From the NCBI GenBank assembly GCA_026954325.1, contig JAIXKK010000101.1, positions 96,322-160,321 on the forward strand: a stretch of DNA of 64,000 bases. Reading direction: 5' to 3'. The notes under the pieces are model-generated. The model did not search any database, had not been told where the DNA came from, and saw only the letters and a list, made by a program, of their open reading frames with translations. This DNA comes from Bryobacterales bacterium. GTDB lineage: Bacteria > Acidobacteriota > Terriglobia > Bryobacterales > Bryobacteraceae. Numbering within the stretch: the stretch's first letter is position 1; the number at the start of each line of letters is the position of its first letter. The position numbers and the translations under genes were made by a program. Shown piece by piece: positions 31,683-42,100 of the stretch.

Positions 31683-34259
31683 CCCGACCTGGAAGATCCG
31701 CCCGTCGTTGAGCGTCGTCGTGATCTTGCCGAATGCGGTCGCGTTCAAATTGCGGTTCGGCTCGCCGAACTGCGGGTGATTGCCGAGGTTGAACGATTCG
31801 GCCCGGAACTGCACCAGGCGTTCTGCCGCCCCGGGAAGACGCCAGCGCTTGGTCAGACCGCCGTTCCAGTTCGCGATGCCCGCCTTGCGGAACGTCCCTC
31901 TGCCGAGATTGCCCCGGGCCTCGCCCGGCACGATGTATCCGAACCGGTCACGCTGCAGGATGTGGGGAGCGATATCGGGATTCGAGATGGTCATCCCGAG
32001 AATAGACGGATCGAGGATATTCGGCCGGTCGCTCGGGCCGCCGTCGACATTCCCGTAACCCGGCGCGTCGCTGCCCACATACAGCGTCAGCGGCGTGCCC
32101 GATTTGATCAATGCCGAACTCGACCATTGCCAGTTGTCGGTGATCCACTTGATCCACGAGCGCGATGTGGAGAGCTTTGGCAAATCCCAACTCTGATAGA
32201 TCATCAGCGAATGCGTGGAGTCGAAGTTGCTCAGTCCCTTGCGGTCCTTGAGGGATTCGTACTGGCTCTGCGCGCGGCCGCCCGAGAGGTCGCGGTTCGC
32301 CGCTGTCGCCGTGAAGTCCGCGCCCTGATCAATGGCTTTCGAAAACACATAACTGAACCCCAGGTTGAGGCCGCGCCACCGCGGCAGGTCGATCGACGCC
32401 ATGGCCCCGTCAAGATAGGCGGCGCCGCCATTCACGATGTCCTTCACATCGTAGAAGCGCGGATCGGGGCGCCGCTGGTCCACCGTATCCGTGGTCAGCG
32501 GAATTCCCGGAACCGGCTCGGCGCGGTTGGAGATATAGACGTTCATCAATTTGAAGGTACGGCTGCCCACATAGCCCAGGCGCAAGGTCGCCTGGCCGAT
32601 TCTCTTCTCGAGGCTGAAGTTGTATTGATGCACGTACGGCGAAACCAGATCGGGGCTGAAATAAGTGGGCGAGGTGCGCGTGTTGGCGCTCTTGAGATCG
32701 ATACCCGCCAGCGGATTCAGCAGGTTCGGGCTCTGCACCTGAACATACAGAACCTCCGGCAGCGAATATCGGACCTGCTGGTAAGTCACCGGAGGGATTT
32801 CATCAAAGCTCACCGTATAGCCCATGCGCAGCATCCACTCGCCAGGCAACTGATAGGCAACATGAAAGCGCGGGCTGAAGTTATTGCAGTCGCAGTGATA
32901 AGGCAGCGTCTCGCGATTGTTCACTTCACGGGGCGTGGTGACCAGGTTGTAGCGCAGGCCCGCATAGATCTGAAGCCTCGAGTTGACACGCCATTGATCG
33001 GCAAAAAAGACGTTCGCGCCCCAATTGCGAAAGCCGCGGCTCAGATCGCCCACCATCACTTCATAAGTGGTTGCCTGCCCGGCAAGGAGATTCTGGATCG
33101 CCGTCTTGCCGAAGTTGCTGGCAAACCAGATGAGACCGCGGGAGTTGTTGGTTTCCGAGCCGTTGAGTTGAAACCTCGAGGCGTCGCCGCCGAAACTGAG
33201 CGTGTGGCGGCCGCCGGCGGCGCGGTGCGCTCCCACCACGCCCCAGCGGTAGCTGTTCTGCGCCCGGTCGATAGGGAAATGGCTGTCGGGTCCCAGTTCA
33301 TCAATCTGATACCCCATGCGCACGCGCGGGCCCACGGCGTTCGGCTCGGGCTTCAGCAGGGACCGGTTCCGGGTGAACCCGGCGCCGATCGAGATGTCCG
33401 TAAGGGCGGACGGGCTGTAATCGAGCGTCAGCCGGGACCGGTGACTGTGGATCTCCATGTCCGGATTTTGCCCGGCCACCAGTTCGAAGGCGCCCACCCG
33501 CTGGCGGTTGATTGCGTGCGAAGCGAACAGCCTCATCTTGTCCGTCAACTGCCGGTCCAGCCGCAGGTTCCCATCCAGTTCGTCGATGCGCTGCGGAGAG
33601 TTCGTGTTGAGGGCGCGTTCGTCAAAATCCTGCCGGTTGGGCAGTTCCGCCGGATAGGCGTCGAGAAACCGCTGCACCAGCGCCCGCAGAGCCGGATCCG
33701 TTGCGGTGGGCGTTCGCTCGTTGGCGAGCGGAACCAGAACGTTCCCATTGACCATGCCGCGAATCTTGCGCTGGCCGAAACTTCCGGTGAGCGCTCCCAG
33801 GCCCCGCACCTGCGTCGTGAACCGCCCGCCATAGCTGTTCTGCCGCGAGGGTTTCACCGGACCGGATTGGAAGAACGTGCGCGCATTGAAGATGCTGTTG
33901 CGAAGTTCCTCGAACAGGTCGGCGTGAAATCCCGAGGCCAGAGGCGCGGGCTTGAGGACGCTCAACTCGCTGGGAGGCCTGCCATGCTCGGCGGTGTAAT
34001 AGCTCCTCTCCGCCAGCGGCACGGGAAGAATAGAGTAGTTCACCCCCAGACGGATATTCGACTCTTTGAGAACGTCGGTGTCGATGCGGTTCACCGCGAC
34101 GTTTTCATTACGGCGCGCCGCCGCGGCGGCCAGCGTCGTACCGGATGGCTTGGGCGCGGGCGCGGCCGTATCCGCCGCCGGCGCGTCCTTCCGCTCGGTC
34201 TTGTTATCCGCCGCCTGCAAAGCCGGGAGGATTGAGAAAAATATGATGAGGAAACGCAA
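31665..34259 (-). CDS. TonB-dependent-receptor-like outer-membrane barrel without plug domain
   Basis: The 864-residue protein has a signal peptide (MRFLIIFFSILPALQA). Residues about 20-110 are low-complexity and contain no regulatory-like or plug domain. The rest matches the beta-barrel of Acidobacterial TonB-dependent receptors. It starts at LRNSIFNARTFFQSGPVKPSRQNSYG, which is normally just after the plug. Further segments are the NGNVLVPLANERTPTATDP loop, FFADQWRVNSRLQIYAGLRY, FRAESFNLGNHPQFGEPN and a terminal LRFIL. The missing part corresponds to the usual carboxypeptidase-regulatory domain and the plug core. It may therefore be a porin-like or damaged receptor. Divergent from the TPR lipoprotein. 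Confidence 0.8.
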   Translation of the reverse strand: MRFLIIFFSILPALQAADNKTERKDAPAADTAAPAPKPSGTTLAAAAARRNENVAVNRIDTDVLKESNIRLGVNYSILPVPLAERSYYTAEHGRPPSELSVLKPAPLASGFHADLFEELRNSIFNARTFFQSGPVKPSRQNSYGGRFTTQVRGLGALTGSFGQRKIRGMVNGNVLVPLANERTPTATDPALRALVQRFLDAYPAELPNRQDFDERALNTNSPQRIDELDGNLRLDRQLTDKMRLFASHAINRQRVGAFELVAGQNPDMEIHSHRSRLTLDYSPSALTDISIGAGFTRNRSLLKPEPNAVGPRVRMGYQIDELGPDSHFPIDRAQNSYRWGVVGAHRAAGGRHTLSFGGDASRFQLNGSETNNSRGLIWFASNFGKTAIQNLLAGQATTYEVMVGDLSRGFRNWGANVFFADQWRVNSRLQIYAGLRYNLVTTPREVNNRETLPYHCDCNNFSPRFHVAYQLPGEWMLRMGYTVSFDEIPPVTYQQVRYSLPEVLYVQVQSPNLLNPLAGIDLKSANTRTSPTYFSPDLVSPYVHQYNFSLEKRIGQATLRLGYVGSRTFKLMNVYISNRAEPVPGIPLTTDTVDQRRPDPRFYDVKDIVNGGAAYLDGAMASIDLPRWRGLNLGFSYVFSKAIDQGADFTATAANRDLSGGRAQSQYESLKDRKGLSNFDSTHSLMIYQSWDLPKLSTSRSWIKWITDNWQWSSSALIKSGTPLTLYVGSDAPGYGNVDGGPSDRPNILDPSILGMTISNPDIAPHILQRDRFGYIVPGEARGNLGRGTFRKAGIANWNGGLTKRWRLPGAAERLVQFRAESFNLGNHPQFGEPNRNLNATAFGKITTTLNDGRIFQVGLRFIL

Positions 34260-34353
34260 GTCTCAGTATACTTGCTCATACTTGCCCCATGAACGCAAGT
34301 TGTACGTGCGTTCGGATCGCGGTTGTCGGATACTGTGGTGTAGGTCTAGGGTA

Positions 34354-36156
34354 ATGAAGTTCTCCTTAGAAAAGGCAGCAACCACACATCTGGTCCTGTT
34401 CGCCGCTGCCATGATCGTCCCTTCCTGCACTCGCCACGCGACACAGACGGCACAGCCCGGCAAATCGCCGGTACAACCGGCCGTCAACCAGGCGGAGAAG
34501 CTGTTTCAGCAGGGCTGGCAGGCGGAAGTCGCGGCCGGCTACACCCGGGCCGCGGAGGCGTACGAGAAAGCAGTGGCGGCGGATCCAGGCTACGCTCCGG
34601 CATGGCTGCGCCTCGGAAGAGTGGCCTTGTTGCAGAATGATCCCCAACGGGCGCTGGACAGGCTGGGCCGGGCCTTGCAACTCAACCCGCGGGATGCGGC
34701 GGCCTTGCACTGGAGAGGCGACGCATACCTGAAGCTGTACCAGCCGGCGAAGGCGATTCCGGATTATCAGCGTGCCGCGGAACTCGAACAGGAACTGCTC
34801 GAGCGGGCGGAAATCTATCATTCCTGCGGCTTGGCCTACATCCAGTTGGGAGATTTCAAGCAAGCTCTCGATCAGTATTCGAAGGCGGTCCGCTGGAGGC
34901 CTGGGGACGGACGCAACTACCTCGACCGCGCCATGATCCTGCGAAAATTCGGCCGTCTGGCGGAGGCGGAGCAGGATCTTGCCATTGCCGTCACCCTTTC
35001 TCCCGGCAATGCCGGCGCGCGGCTGGAAAGAGGCGGCGTCTTCTTCCAGCTTGGCCGGTTCGCCGCCGCCTTACCCGACTTGCAGCGCGCCGTGGAACTG
35101 GACCCGGAAAGCGCCCTCGCGTGGCAGCTTCTGGGGGAATCCAGCCTCCGCGTGAAGAGGTATGACGAGGCGGTGAAAGCCTTAACGAAGGTGGCCGCTC
35201 TCGATCCGAACAATCCGCGCCTTCACTTGAACCTGGGAATCGCTCATGTCAACACGGGCCGGATTGAGAATGCGCTCGAGGACTTCGCCGCGGCGCTGCG
35301 GCTGCGGCCCGACTATGGGGAAGCGTTCCTCGAGCGCGGGCGGGCTTACATGCTCTCCGGACGCTACGAAAAGGCGCGCGAAGACATGCAGCAGGCTCTC
35401 AGGCTGTACCCGGCATCGGAAGAGGCCAGGCTGACGCTGCGGCAGGCGAACGAGAACATTGCGGCTTTGAAGGCGCCGTCGAAACCGGCAGAGAAGCCGG
35501 TTCCGATTCCGGCGCCCGCGGTCTCTCGGGCAGTTCCTCCCGTTCCCGCGCCGGTGGACCCGCGCGCCGCGGAAGCACACTGGCGCGCGGGCCGCGATTT
35601 CATCTACGCCCATCAATACGTGAAGGCCATCGAAGAGTTGAACGAAGCGGTGCGGTTGAACCCCGGCTATGCCGAGGCCTTCAATGCCCGCGGTTTCGCG
35701 CGGCTGCTGATGAAGGAATATACGAGCGCGATTGCGGATTTCGACAGCGCCCTGAAGCTTTCTCCGCGGTATGCCAACGCGATGCGCAACCGCGACGTGG
35801 CGGTGAAGGCGGCGCGAGAGGAGAAGATGCGGCAGGCCGCCTCCGCCGCTCCCGGGGCTTCTTCGGCATCGGAATCCGCCGAAGCCCGCTATCGCCACGC
35901 CAAGGAGTTGATTACCGCGAGGCAGTACGCGCAGGCTATCGGCGAGTTCAGCCGCTCCATTCAATTACGGCCCGATTATCCGCAGGCGTACAACGCGCGC
36001 GGGTTCACCTGGCTGCTGATGGGCGAATATTCGCGAGCCATCGCGGATTTCAACCAGGCCCTGCATCATCTTCCGGATTATGCCAACGCCTACCACAACC
36101 GCGCGGTGGCGCTGAAACAACGCGACGCGCTGGCGGCGAAGATCCCGCCGCGTTAG
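34354..36156 (+). CDS. TPR-repeat lipoprotein
   Basis: The ATG at 34354 gives a 600-residue protein. The N-terminus MKFSLEKAATTHLVLFAAAMIVPSC ends in a lipobox-like IVPSC, so it is probably lipidated. About eight TPRs fill residues 45-355 (for example AEAYEKAVAADPGYAPAWLR, AIPDYQRAAELEQ, ALDQYSKAVRWRPGDG). A Pro/Ala-rich linker near 380-405 follows, then two blocks of about two TPRs (KAIEELNEAVRLNPGYAEAF, QAIGEFSRSIQLRPDYPQAY). TPR lipoproteins act as scaffolds for envelope complexes. Its stop overlaps that of the vWA gene in TTAG (36153-36156), a tail-to-tail overlap like that of ackA and the GNAT gene. Confidence 0.82.
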   Translation: MKFSLEKAATTHLVLFAAAMIVPSCTRHATQTAQPGKSPVQPAVNQAEKLFQQGWQAEVAAGYTRAAEAYEKAVAADPGYAPAWLRLGRVALLQNDPQRALDRLGRALQLNPRDAAALHWRGDAYLKLYQPAKAIPDYQRAAELEQELLERAEIYHSCGLAYIQLGDFKQALDQYSKAVRWRPGDGRNYLDRAMILRKFGRLAEAEQDLAIAVTLSPGNAGARLERGGVFFQLGRFAAALPDLQRAVELDPESALAWQLLGESSLRVKRYDEAVKALTKVAALDPNNPRLHLNLGIAHVNTGRIENALEDFAAALRLRPDYGEAFLERGRAYMLSGRYEKAREDMQQALRLYPASEEARLTLRQANENIAALKAPSKPAEKPVPIPAPAVSRAVPPVPAPVDPRAAEAHWRAGRDFIYAHQYVKAIEELNEAVRLNPGYAEAFNARGFARLLMKEYTSAIADFDSALKLSPRYANAMRNRDVAVKAAREEKMRQAASAAPGASSASESAEARYRHAKELITARQYAQAIGEFSRSIQLRPDYPQAYNARGFTWLLMGEYSRAIADFNQALHHLPDYANAYHNRAVALKQRDALAAKIPPR

Positions 36157-37376
36157 TGGATTGTCTTGCTCTTGCGGTTCATGTAATCGAGCAGGAGATA
36201 CTCGCCCAGCGTATACGGAGTGGTGAAATAAGCCTTGCCGCGGCAGAGTTCGGTCACCTGCTGGACGAACTGCACCAGGCCGTAGTCGCTGGCGAGCATG
36301 AAGGTGTTGATCATGATGCCCTTGCGCTTGCAGCGGCCCACCTCTTCGAGAGTGCGGCTGATGACGAGGGGATCGAGGCCGAAAGCGTTGCGGTACATCT
36401 TGCCGTCATCGAGGGTGAGCGCCGAGGGCTTGCCGTCGGTGATCATGATGATCTGCTTCATGTCCTTGCGCTCTTTCTCGAGCAGGCGCTGGGCGAGGAT
36501 GAGGCCGTCGCGAGTATTGGTGTACCAGGGGCCCACCTGCACCCGCGCAAGCTCGGAGAGCCGCACTTCCTCCGCCGAATCATGGAAGAGAACGCAGCGG
36601 AGCGTGTCGCCGGGGAACTGCGTGCGGATGAGATGCGCCAAGGCGAGGGCCACCTTTTTCGCTGGGGTGAAGCGGTCTTCGCCGTAGAGGATCATGCTGT
36701 GGCTGCAATCGAGCATCAGCACGGTGGCGCAGGAACTGCGGTATTCAGACTGGTGGACGTGCAGGTCCTTGTATTCGAGATTCAAGGGAAGGCTCAGCCC
36801 TTCGCGGCGCATGGCGGAGAAGAGGGTGGTGGAGATGTCGAGGTTCAGGGTGTCGCCGAACTCGTATTGCTTCGAGGCGCCGCTGGCTTCGATACCGGTG
36901 GCGAGGTCTCGGGTATCGTGCGCTCCGAAGCTCGCTTTGCCCAGCGAGCCGAGGAGATCCTTGAGGGTCTTGTAGCCGAGGAAGTCGATGGACTTGTCGG
37001 TGACCTCAACGGTGGAGTTGTTTTCGGCCTCCCCGCCGGCTCCCGTGGTCCCCTGCTGGTCATCGAGGCGCACATAGCCCTCCCGCGCCAGTTGCCGGGC
37101 CAGGCGGTCGACGAGCCGGTCGAGTTCCTCGGGTGTCATCCTGTCGAGGATTTCTCTGATTTGCTCCATCTTTTCAGCGTCGAGGAGACGGTCCTCATAG
37201 AGCGCATGTTCAATGGCATCGCGCAGTTCCTGGAAGGACATGGCGCGGCCGGGGTTCGGGTAGTAGGGGTTGTCGAAGCCGCTTTGGAGGAAGAAATCGG
37301 CCAGGGCGCGCATCAAGTCCTCGGAACTGATATCCAGATCTTCGGGGGTGTAGCGCGAGTACTTAATCCACTTCAT
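36153..37376 (-). CDS. vWA-domain protein partner of a MoxR-like ATPase
   Basis: The 407-residue cytosolic protein has a C-terminal von Willebrand A domain with an intact MIDAS motif in [12 protein letters not shown] (DxSxS, residues about 215-222). [13 protein letters not shown] follows around residue 310, supplying the later MIDAS residues, and [19 protein letters not shown] comes near the end. The first 200 residues are helical and acidic, as in CoxE/ChlD-type proteins. The gene follows the MoxR-like ATPase by 21 bp on the same strand. MoxR-vWA pairs serve as metal-insertion or protein-maturation chaperones. The client cannot be told from the context (a TPR lipoprotein and receptors). Confidence 0.85.
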   Translation of the reverse strand: MKWIKYSRYTPEDLDISSEDLMRALADFFLQSGFDNPYYPNPGRAMSFQELRDAIEHALYEDRLLDAEKMEQIREILDRMTPEELDRLVDRLARQLAREGYVRLDDQQGTTGAGGEAENNSTVEVTDKSIDFLGYKTLKDLLGSLGKASFGAHDTRDLATGIEASGASKQYEFGDTLNLDISTTLFSAMRREGLSLPLNLEYKDLHVHQSEYRSSCATVLMLDCSHSMILYGEDRFTPAKKVALALAHLIRTQFPGDTLRCVLFHDSAEEVRLSELARVQVGPWYTNTRDGLILAQRLLEKERKDMKQIIMITDGKPSALTLDDGKMYRNAFGLDPLVISRTLEEVGRCKRKGIMINTFMLASDYGLVQFVQQVTELCRGKAYFTTPYTLGEYLLLDYMNRKSKTIH

Positions 37377-37397
37377 GAAGGCCCTCCGGGAGAGCGG

Positions 37398-38888
37398 CTA
37401 ATTGAACTGACGCCGCTTCTGGCGGCGGGGTTGCTCCTCGCCGGGATCTTCGCGGCGGCGCTCGTCGGCGGTGAATCCCAGTTCTTCGTTGCGGCTGATG
37501 CGGCGGTGGGCGTAGAGACCTTCGAGAATAAACTCGCCGGCGGCGGCGCGGACGGCGTCGTCCGAACCGGGGCCCACGCCGAGAGCGGCGGTCTTTTCCA
37601 TGAGTCCTTGGATGGACTGAAGCTGCCGTAAGGATTCCCGGGCTCCGAGCGAGGCGTCGAGTTTGAGGGCGCCGCCGAGATCGAAGTATTGCACGATCTG
37701 GTTCATATTGACGCCCTCGAAGTGGTTCGAGAAGATGCGCGCGGCGGCGAGCCGGATCAGTTCGCGGGCGACGGCTTCGGAGCCCTTCAACTCCCCTTCA
37801 TACTCCAGTTCCAGCTTGCCGGTGATGGAGGGGAGCGCATTATAAAGGTCGGAAACGCGGGCGGCGGCCACCTTATCGCCGCAGCGGATGGCGCGCGCTT
37901 CGGCGTTGGAGACGACGTTCTCACTAACGGTGATGGGGAGGCGTTGGGAGACCCCGGAACGCTTGTCGATCTTCTTGTCCTCGCGCGCGAGGAAGGCGAC
38001 CTGTTCGATCACCTCCTGAAGGTATGAAGGCATGACGATTTCGACGGGCGACTTGCGCTTGAGCCAGGATTCCTGACGGGTGATAGCCATTCCCTGTTCG
38101 ACGGTGAGCGGGTAATGCGTGCGGATTTCGCTGCCGATGCGGTCCTTAAGAGGAGTGATGATCTTGCCGCGGGCCGTGTAGTCTTCGGGGTTGGCGGTGA
38201 AGACGAGGAGGACATCGAGCGGGAGGCGGACGGGATAGCCCTTAATCTGGACGTCGCCTTCCTGCATGATGTTGAAGAGGCCCACCTGGATCTTGCCGGC
38301 GAGATCGGGGAGTTCGTTGATGGCGAAGATGCCGCGGTTGGCGCGCGGGAGAAGGCCGTAGTGGATGGTGAGTTCGTCGGAGATGTCCTGCCCGCGGCGG
38401 GCGGCCTTGATGGGGTCGATGTCGCCGATCATGTCGGCGATGGTGACATCGGGGGTGGCGAGTTTTTCGATGTAGCGGTCCGAGGAAGCCATCCAGGCAA
38501 TGGGAGCGTCATCGCCTTTGTGGAGAAGCAGTTCACGGGCATACCGGGAGATGGGGCGGTAGGGGTTATCGCGGATTTCGCTGCCGGCAACGTAGGGCAT
38601 GGCTTCATCGAGCAGCGTGGTGAGCATGCGGATGATGCGGGTTTTCGCCTGTCCGCGAAGGCCGAGCAGAATGAAGTTGTGGCGCGAGAGAACGGCATTG
38701 ACGATTTGCGGAACCACCGTGTCTTCGTAGCCGATGACGCCGGGGAAGAGCGGGCACTTTCCAGCAAGGCGCGCGATGAGGTTTTCGCGCATTTCGTCCT
38801 TCACGGCGCGGGCGGCGATCCGCTCTTCACTGAAGCGGGGATCGCGCCGTAAAGCTCCCAAGGTGGCGGGTAAATCATGCAGGTTCAT
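37398..38888 (-). CDS. MoxR/ChlI-like AAA+ ATPase
   Basis: The start is the ATG at 38888 (MNLHDLPATLGAL). GGAGG lies nine bases upstream, whereas an ATG at 38897 would have the Shine-Dalgarno directly against it. The 496-residue protein has a variant Walker A, GLRGQAKTR (residues 76-84), and at Walker B FAINELPDLAGKI, with Asn191-Glu192 instead of Asp-Glu. Sensor 1 is in LLVFTANPEDYTARGK, and an arginine-finger candidate in PLKDRIGSEIRTHYP. The overall pattern is like magnesium-chelatase subunit I and related MoxR proteins. The C-terminus is helical and ends in a basic tail. It is co-transcribed with the vWA gene downstream. Confidence 0.85.
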   Translation of the reverse strand: MNLHDLPATLGALRRDPRFSEERIAARAVKDEMRENLIARLAGKCPLFPGVIGYEDTVVPQIVNAVLSRHNFILLGLRGQAKTRIIRMLTTLLDEAMPYVAGSEIRDNPYRPISRYARELLLHKGDDAPIAWMASSDRYIEKLATPDVTIADMIGDIDPIKAARRGQDISDELTIHYGLLPRANRGIFAINELPDLAGKIQVGLFNIMQEGDVQIKGYPVRLPLDVLLVFTANPEDYTARGKIITPLKDRIGSEIRTHYPLTVEQGMAITRQESWLKRKSPVEIVMPSYLQEVIEQVAFLAREDKKIDKRSGVSQRLPITVSENVVSNAEARAIRCGDKVAAARVSDLYNALPSITGKLELEYEGELKGSEAVARELIRLAAARIFSNHFEGVNMNQIVQYFDLGGALKLDASLGARESLRQLQSIQGLMEKTAALGVGPGSDDAVRAAAGEFILEGLYAHRRISRNEELGFTADERRREDPGEEQPRRQKRRQFN

Positions 38889-38990
38889 CTCGAGCATCCT
38901 CCTTTGGGTACGGCTACCGAGGATTGTAGCAGACAGGCTTGCGCCAACCGCTGCCGGTAGCACATCAGGCTGTGCGCCCTTTTCCGGCTT

Positions 38991-39030
38991 GTCATGATTG
39001 GCGTCATTTTGGGCTGTCATTTTTTGGCGT
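38991..39030 (+). repeat. three short phased direct repeats (GTCAT...GGC) upstream of a TonB receptor
   Basis: Units begin at 38991 (GTCATGATTGGC), 39003 (GTCATTTTGGGCT) and 39016 (GTCATTTTTTGGCGT), spaced 12-13 bp, roughly one helical turn. They lie in the 219-bp divergent region between the MoxR-like ATPase and the TonB-dependent receptor gene. They look like operator half-sites for a regulator of one or both genes. No regulator is obvious nearby. Confidence 0.4.
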
Positions 39031-39107
39031 GCATCGGGCACGCAGGCGTGCTACACTGCCGTGCTACCTGGCAGGAGTCACCTTGAAAATTTAGGAGGCG
39101 AAAGCCC

Positions 39108-42100
39108 ATGAAGTCTCAGGTGAGGATATTGGCATGTACTTTGCTGGCGCTGGCGTTGTGCGTAGCGCAAACCGGAACCGGTAACATTCAGGGCACGATA
39201 AAGGACGTATCCGGAGCCGTGCTGCCCGGGGCCAAGGTCACGCTGCTGCGGCCCGCAACCAATGAAACCATGACAACCCAAGCCAACGATGCCGGGTTTT
39301 TCCTGTTCCCGGCGCTCCGCATCGGCTCGTACGAGTTGACCGTGGAGCAGCCCGGCCTGGCAATGTGGAAGGCTACGATAACGTTGATCCAGGGGCAGAC
39401 GGCGGACCTTTCGCCGGCTCTGGTACCGGGCGCCACAAGCACCGAAGTCACCGTGGCAAGCAATATCACACCCCTGGTCACCACCACGTCCCCAACGCTG
39501 GCCACCGTGGTGGAGCGTGCGCGCATTGATCAGTTGCCCCTCAACGGGCGCAACGTAACCAGTCTGATTTATATGACCACCCCCGGCGTGGAATCGGGCG
39601 GGGTGCCGCGCATGTATGGGTTACGCTTCGGGTCGGAAGTGGTCCAGGACGGGGCGCCGATCGGGAACCGGTACTGGGCCAGTACTCCCGACCGGCAGCC
39701 GGGGTTGGACACCATTGACGAATTACGCGTGGAGACGAGCAACTCCTCGGCGAAACTCAGCCGGCCGGGCGCCGTCATTCTGACGACCCGCTCGGGCACC
39801 AACGAAGTCCACGGATCGCTGTTCGAGACGGCCCGCAACAGCGGCATCGGCGTGGCTCGCGCCCGCACGGACTATTACACGAAGCCACCCCACCTGGTTC
39901 GCAACGAATTCGGCGCGTCCATCGGGGGGCCGGTCTACCTCCCGAAACTTTACAACGGCAGGAACAGGACCTTCTTCTTCTTCGCCTACGAAGGCTACCG
40001 GTTGCGGCAAAGCACCACCCGGTACACCTCCGTGCCCACCGAGGCCATGTGGAATGGAGATCTCAGCAACGCCATCGACCCCTCGACGCTGAATAAGCTT
40101 ACCATCTACAACCCGTACACCACGCAGGGGAGAGGCAACGACTACGCCCGGCTGCCCTTCCCTAACAACGTGATTCCAATCTCCATGAAAGCCCCGCTGA
40201 CCAAGTATCTCCAGACGATTACGCCGGCGGCCACCACCGGGGATAATCCCTTTGTCCAGAACAACTATTTTGGACAGGGTTTCAGCAATGGGAACCAGAC
40301 CACGATCACCGTGAAAATCGACCAGCGCGTGAACGATGCCAATAACCTGTCTTTCCGGTATACGCACAGCCCGTCGTTCCTCCCCGTAACCAGCGATCCG
40401 TATGGCAGCGGACCTGCGATGGGCAACTCGCAAACCGGCATCGTCGCGAATGCCTACGTCACCGAGAGCGTGGAGGATAATGGCGTCGGCACATGGAATC
40501 ACACTTTCTCGCCCACGTTCTTCTCCGAGACGCGGGCCACCGTGACGCAGGGTTTCCGCACGCAGCGGCCTTACAATGCGACGAATTTTGCCGCTCAACT
40601 GGGCCTGCCGAATCCGTTCGGAGGCGTTGGTTTTCCGCGCATTCCCTATACCCTGAACGGCAGCGCCGGAGGCGCGGTCGCCTATGACGCCAGTATCAAC
40701 ACCAACACCCAGAACCTGACGTACATGATCTTCGACCAGGACTTCACCAAAATTAAGGGGCGGCACGAACTCCTGTTTGGCGGGCGGGTCCGTTATGATC
40801 TCATGCAGTGCCTGGAAGACCAGCAGACGCCGTACCCGCAAGTAAACTTCGCCTCGACGGTGAACACGGGGCTCCTGAATCCCGCCACCATCGCCGCCGG
40901 GACTTACGCCGCTTACCCGTATACGGGCTCGGTGGCGGCCAACTTCTTCATGGGACTGGCGACCTATTCCACCAATTTCCGCCGCGGTCCCTTCCCGTTG
41001 CACAACAACGAGAAGGCTCTGTATTTCCAGGATAACTGGAAGGTGAACGACCGGCTGACGCTGAATTTCGGACTGCGCTACGAGTTCACCAGCCCGGTGA
41101 ATATTGCGGACAATTCCGTGATCGGTTTCAATCCAGCCACTAAGAAGATAGTTTTGGGGAATAGCATAGATTACCTGACGAAGGCTCACGACACGCTGCC
41201 CCAAATCGTGGAAGCGTACGCCAAGACCGGCGTGCAGTACGAGACCAACCAGCAAGCCGGATTGCCGTCCACCCTGGTCTACGCGAACTACTGGGATTTC
41301 GGGCCGCGGGTGGGCGGGGCCTACCGGGTGACCACCGGACACCGGCCGCTGGTCTTCCGCTCCGGATTCGGCATCTACGGCTATCCCGACCAGATCCGCA
41401 GTTGGACAGGCGTGGGGTACTCCGGGATACCGCAGCAAGTGGCGGCCCAGGTGAATCCGAACAGCGCCGCGTTGAGCCCCGACGGGCTGCCGAACTACTG
41501 GCTGCGCTCAGCGCCCACCATCATCGCCGGCCAGAACAGCGCAAACGTGATGACGGCCGACAACATTGTGGGCGTGACTCCGGGCAGCGGTCCTGTTGTC
41601 TACCTGGATCCACATCAGCCCACGTCCCGCGCGCTGGCATGGACAGCCATCTTCGAGAAGGAAGTCTATGCCAATACCGTGGTGAAAACCGGCTTCGCGG
41701 GCACGCGCGGTTTCCGGCTGATGACGTACTATTCGTACAATGACGCGCCTGCCCCCTACGTCTGGTACGTCACCACCGGCCAACCGCTGCCTACCGGCAT
41801 CTATTCCGGCGTGGCCACGCGGCCCTGGGACAACCAGGTCTACGGGCAAATCCAGCAGATGGGTAAGTATGGCTGGTCGAACGACGTCACCTTCCAGGCG
41901 GAAGTGCAGCATCGTTTCTCGAAGGGCTATGCCTTCCAGGTGTTTTATGCGATGAGCAATGCCCTGCGCGCGGGCGGGAACGGCTGGAGCGACCAGATCA
42001 TCACTACCTCGAAGTCCTTCCTTCCCGGCCGCATGCCCGCCGGCGATGCGCCGCCTGACAAGAACCTGATCCCACTCGAACGGTTTCAGAACTATTCCCG

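Noticed and set aside
31776..34235. An 819-residue open frame antisense to the plugless barrel gene
   Set aside because: The translation is arginine/alanine/proline-rich with no family resemblance and mirrors the GC bias of the barrel gene. It is a shadow frame.
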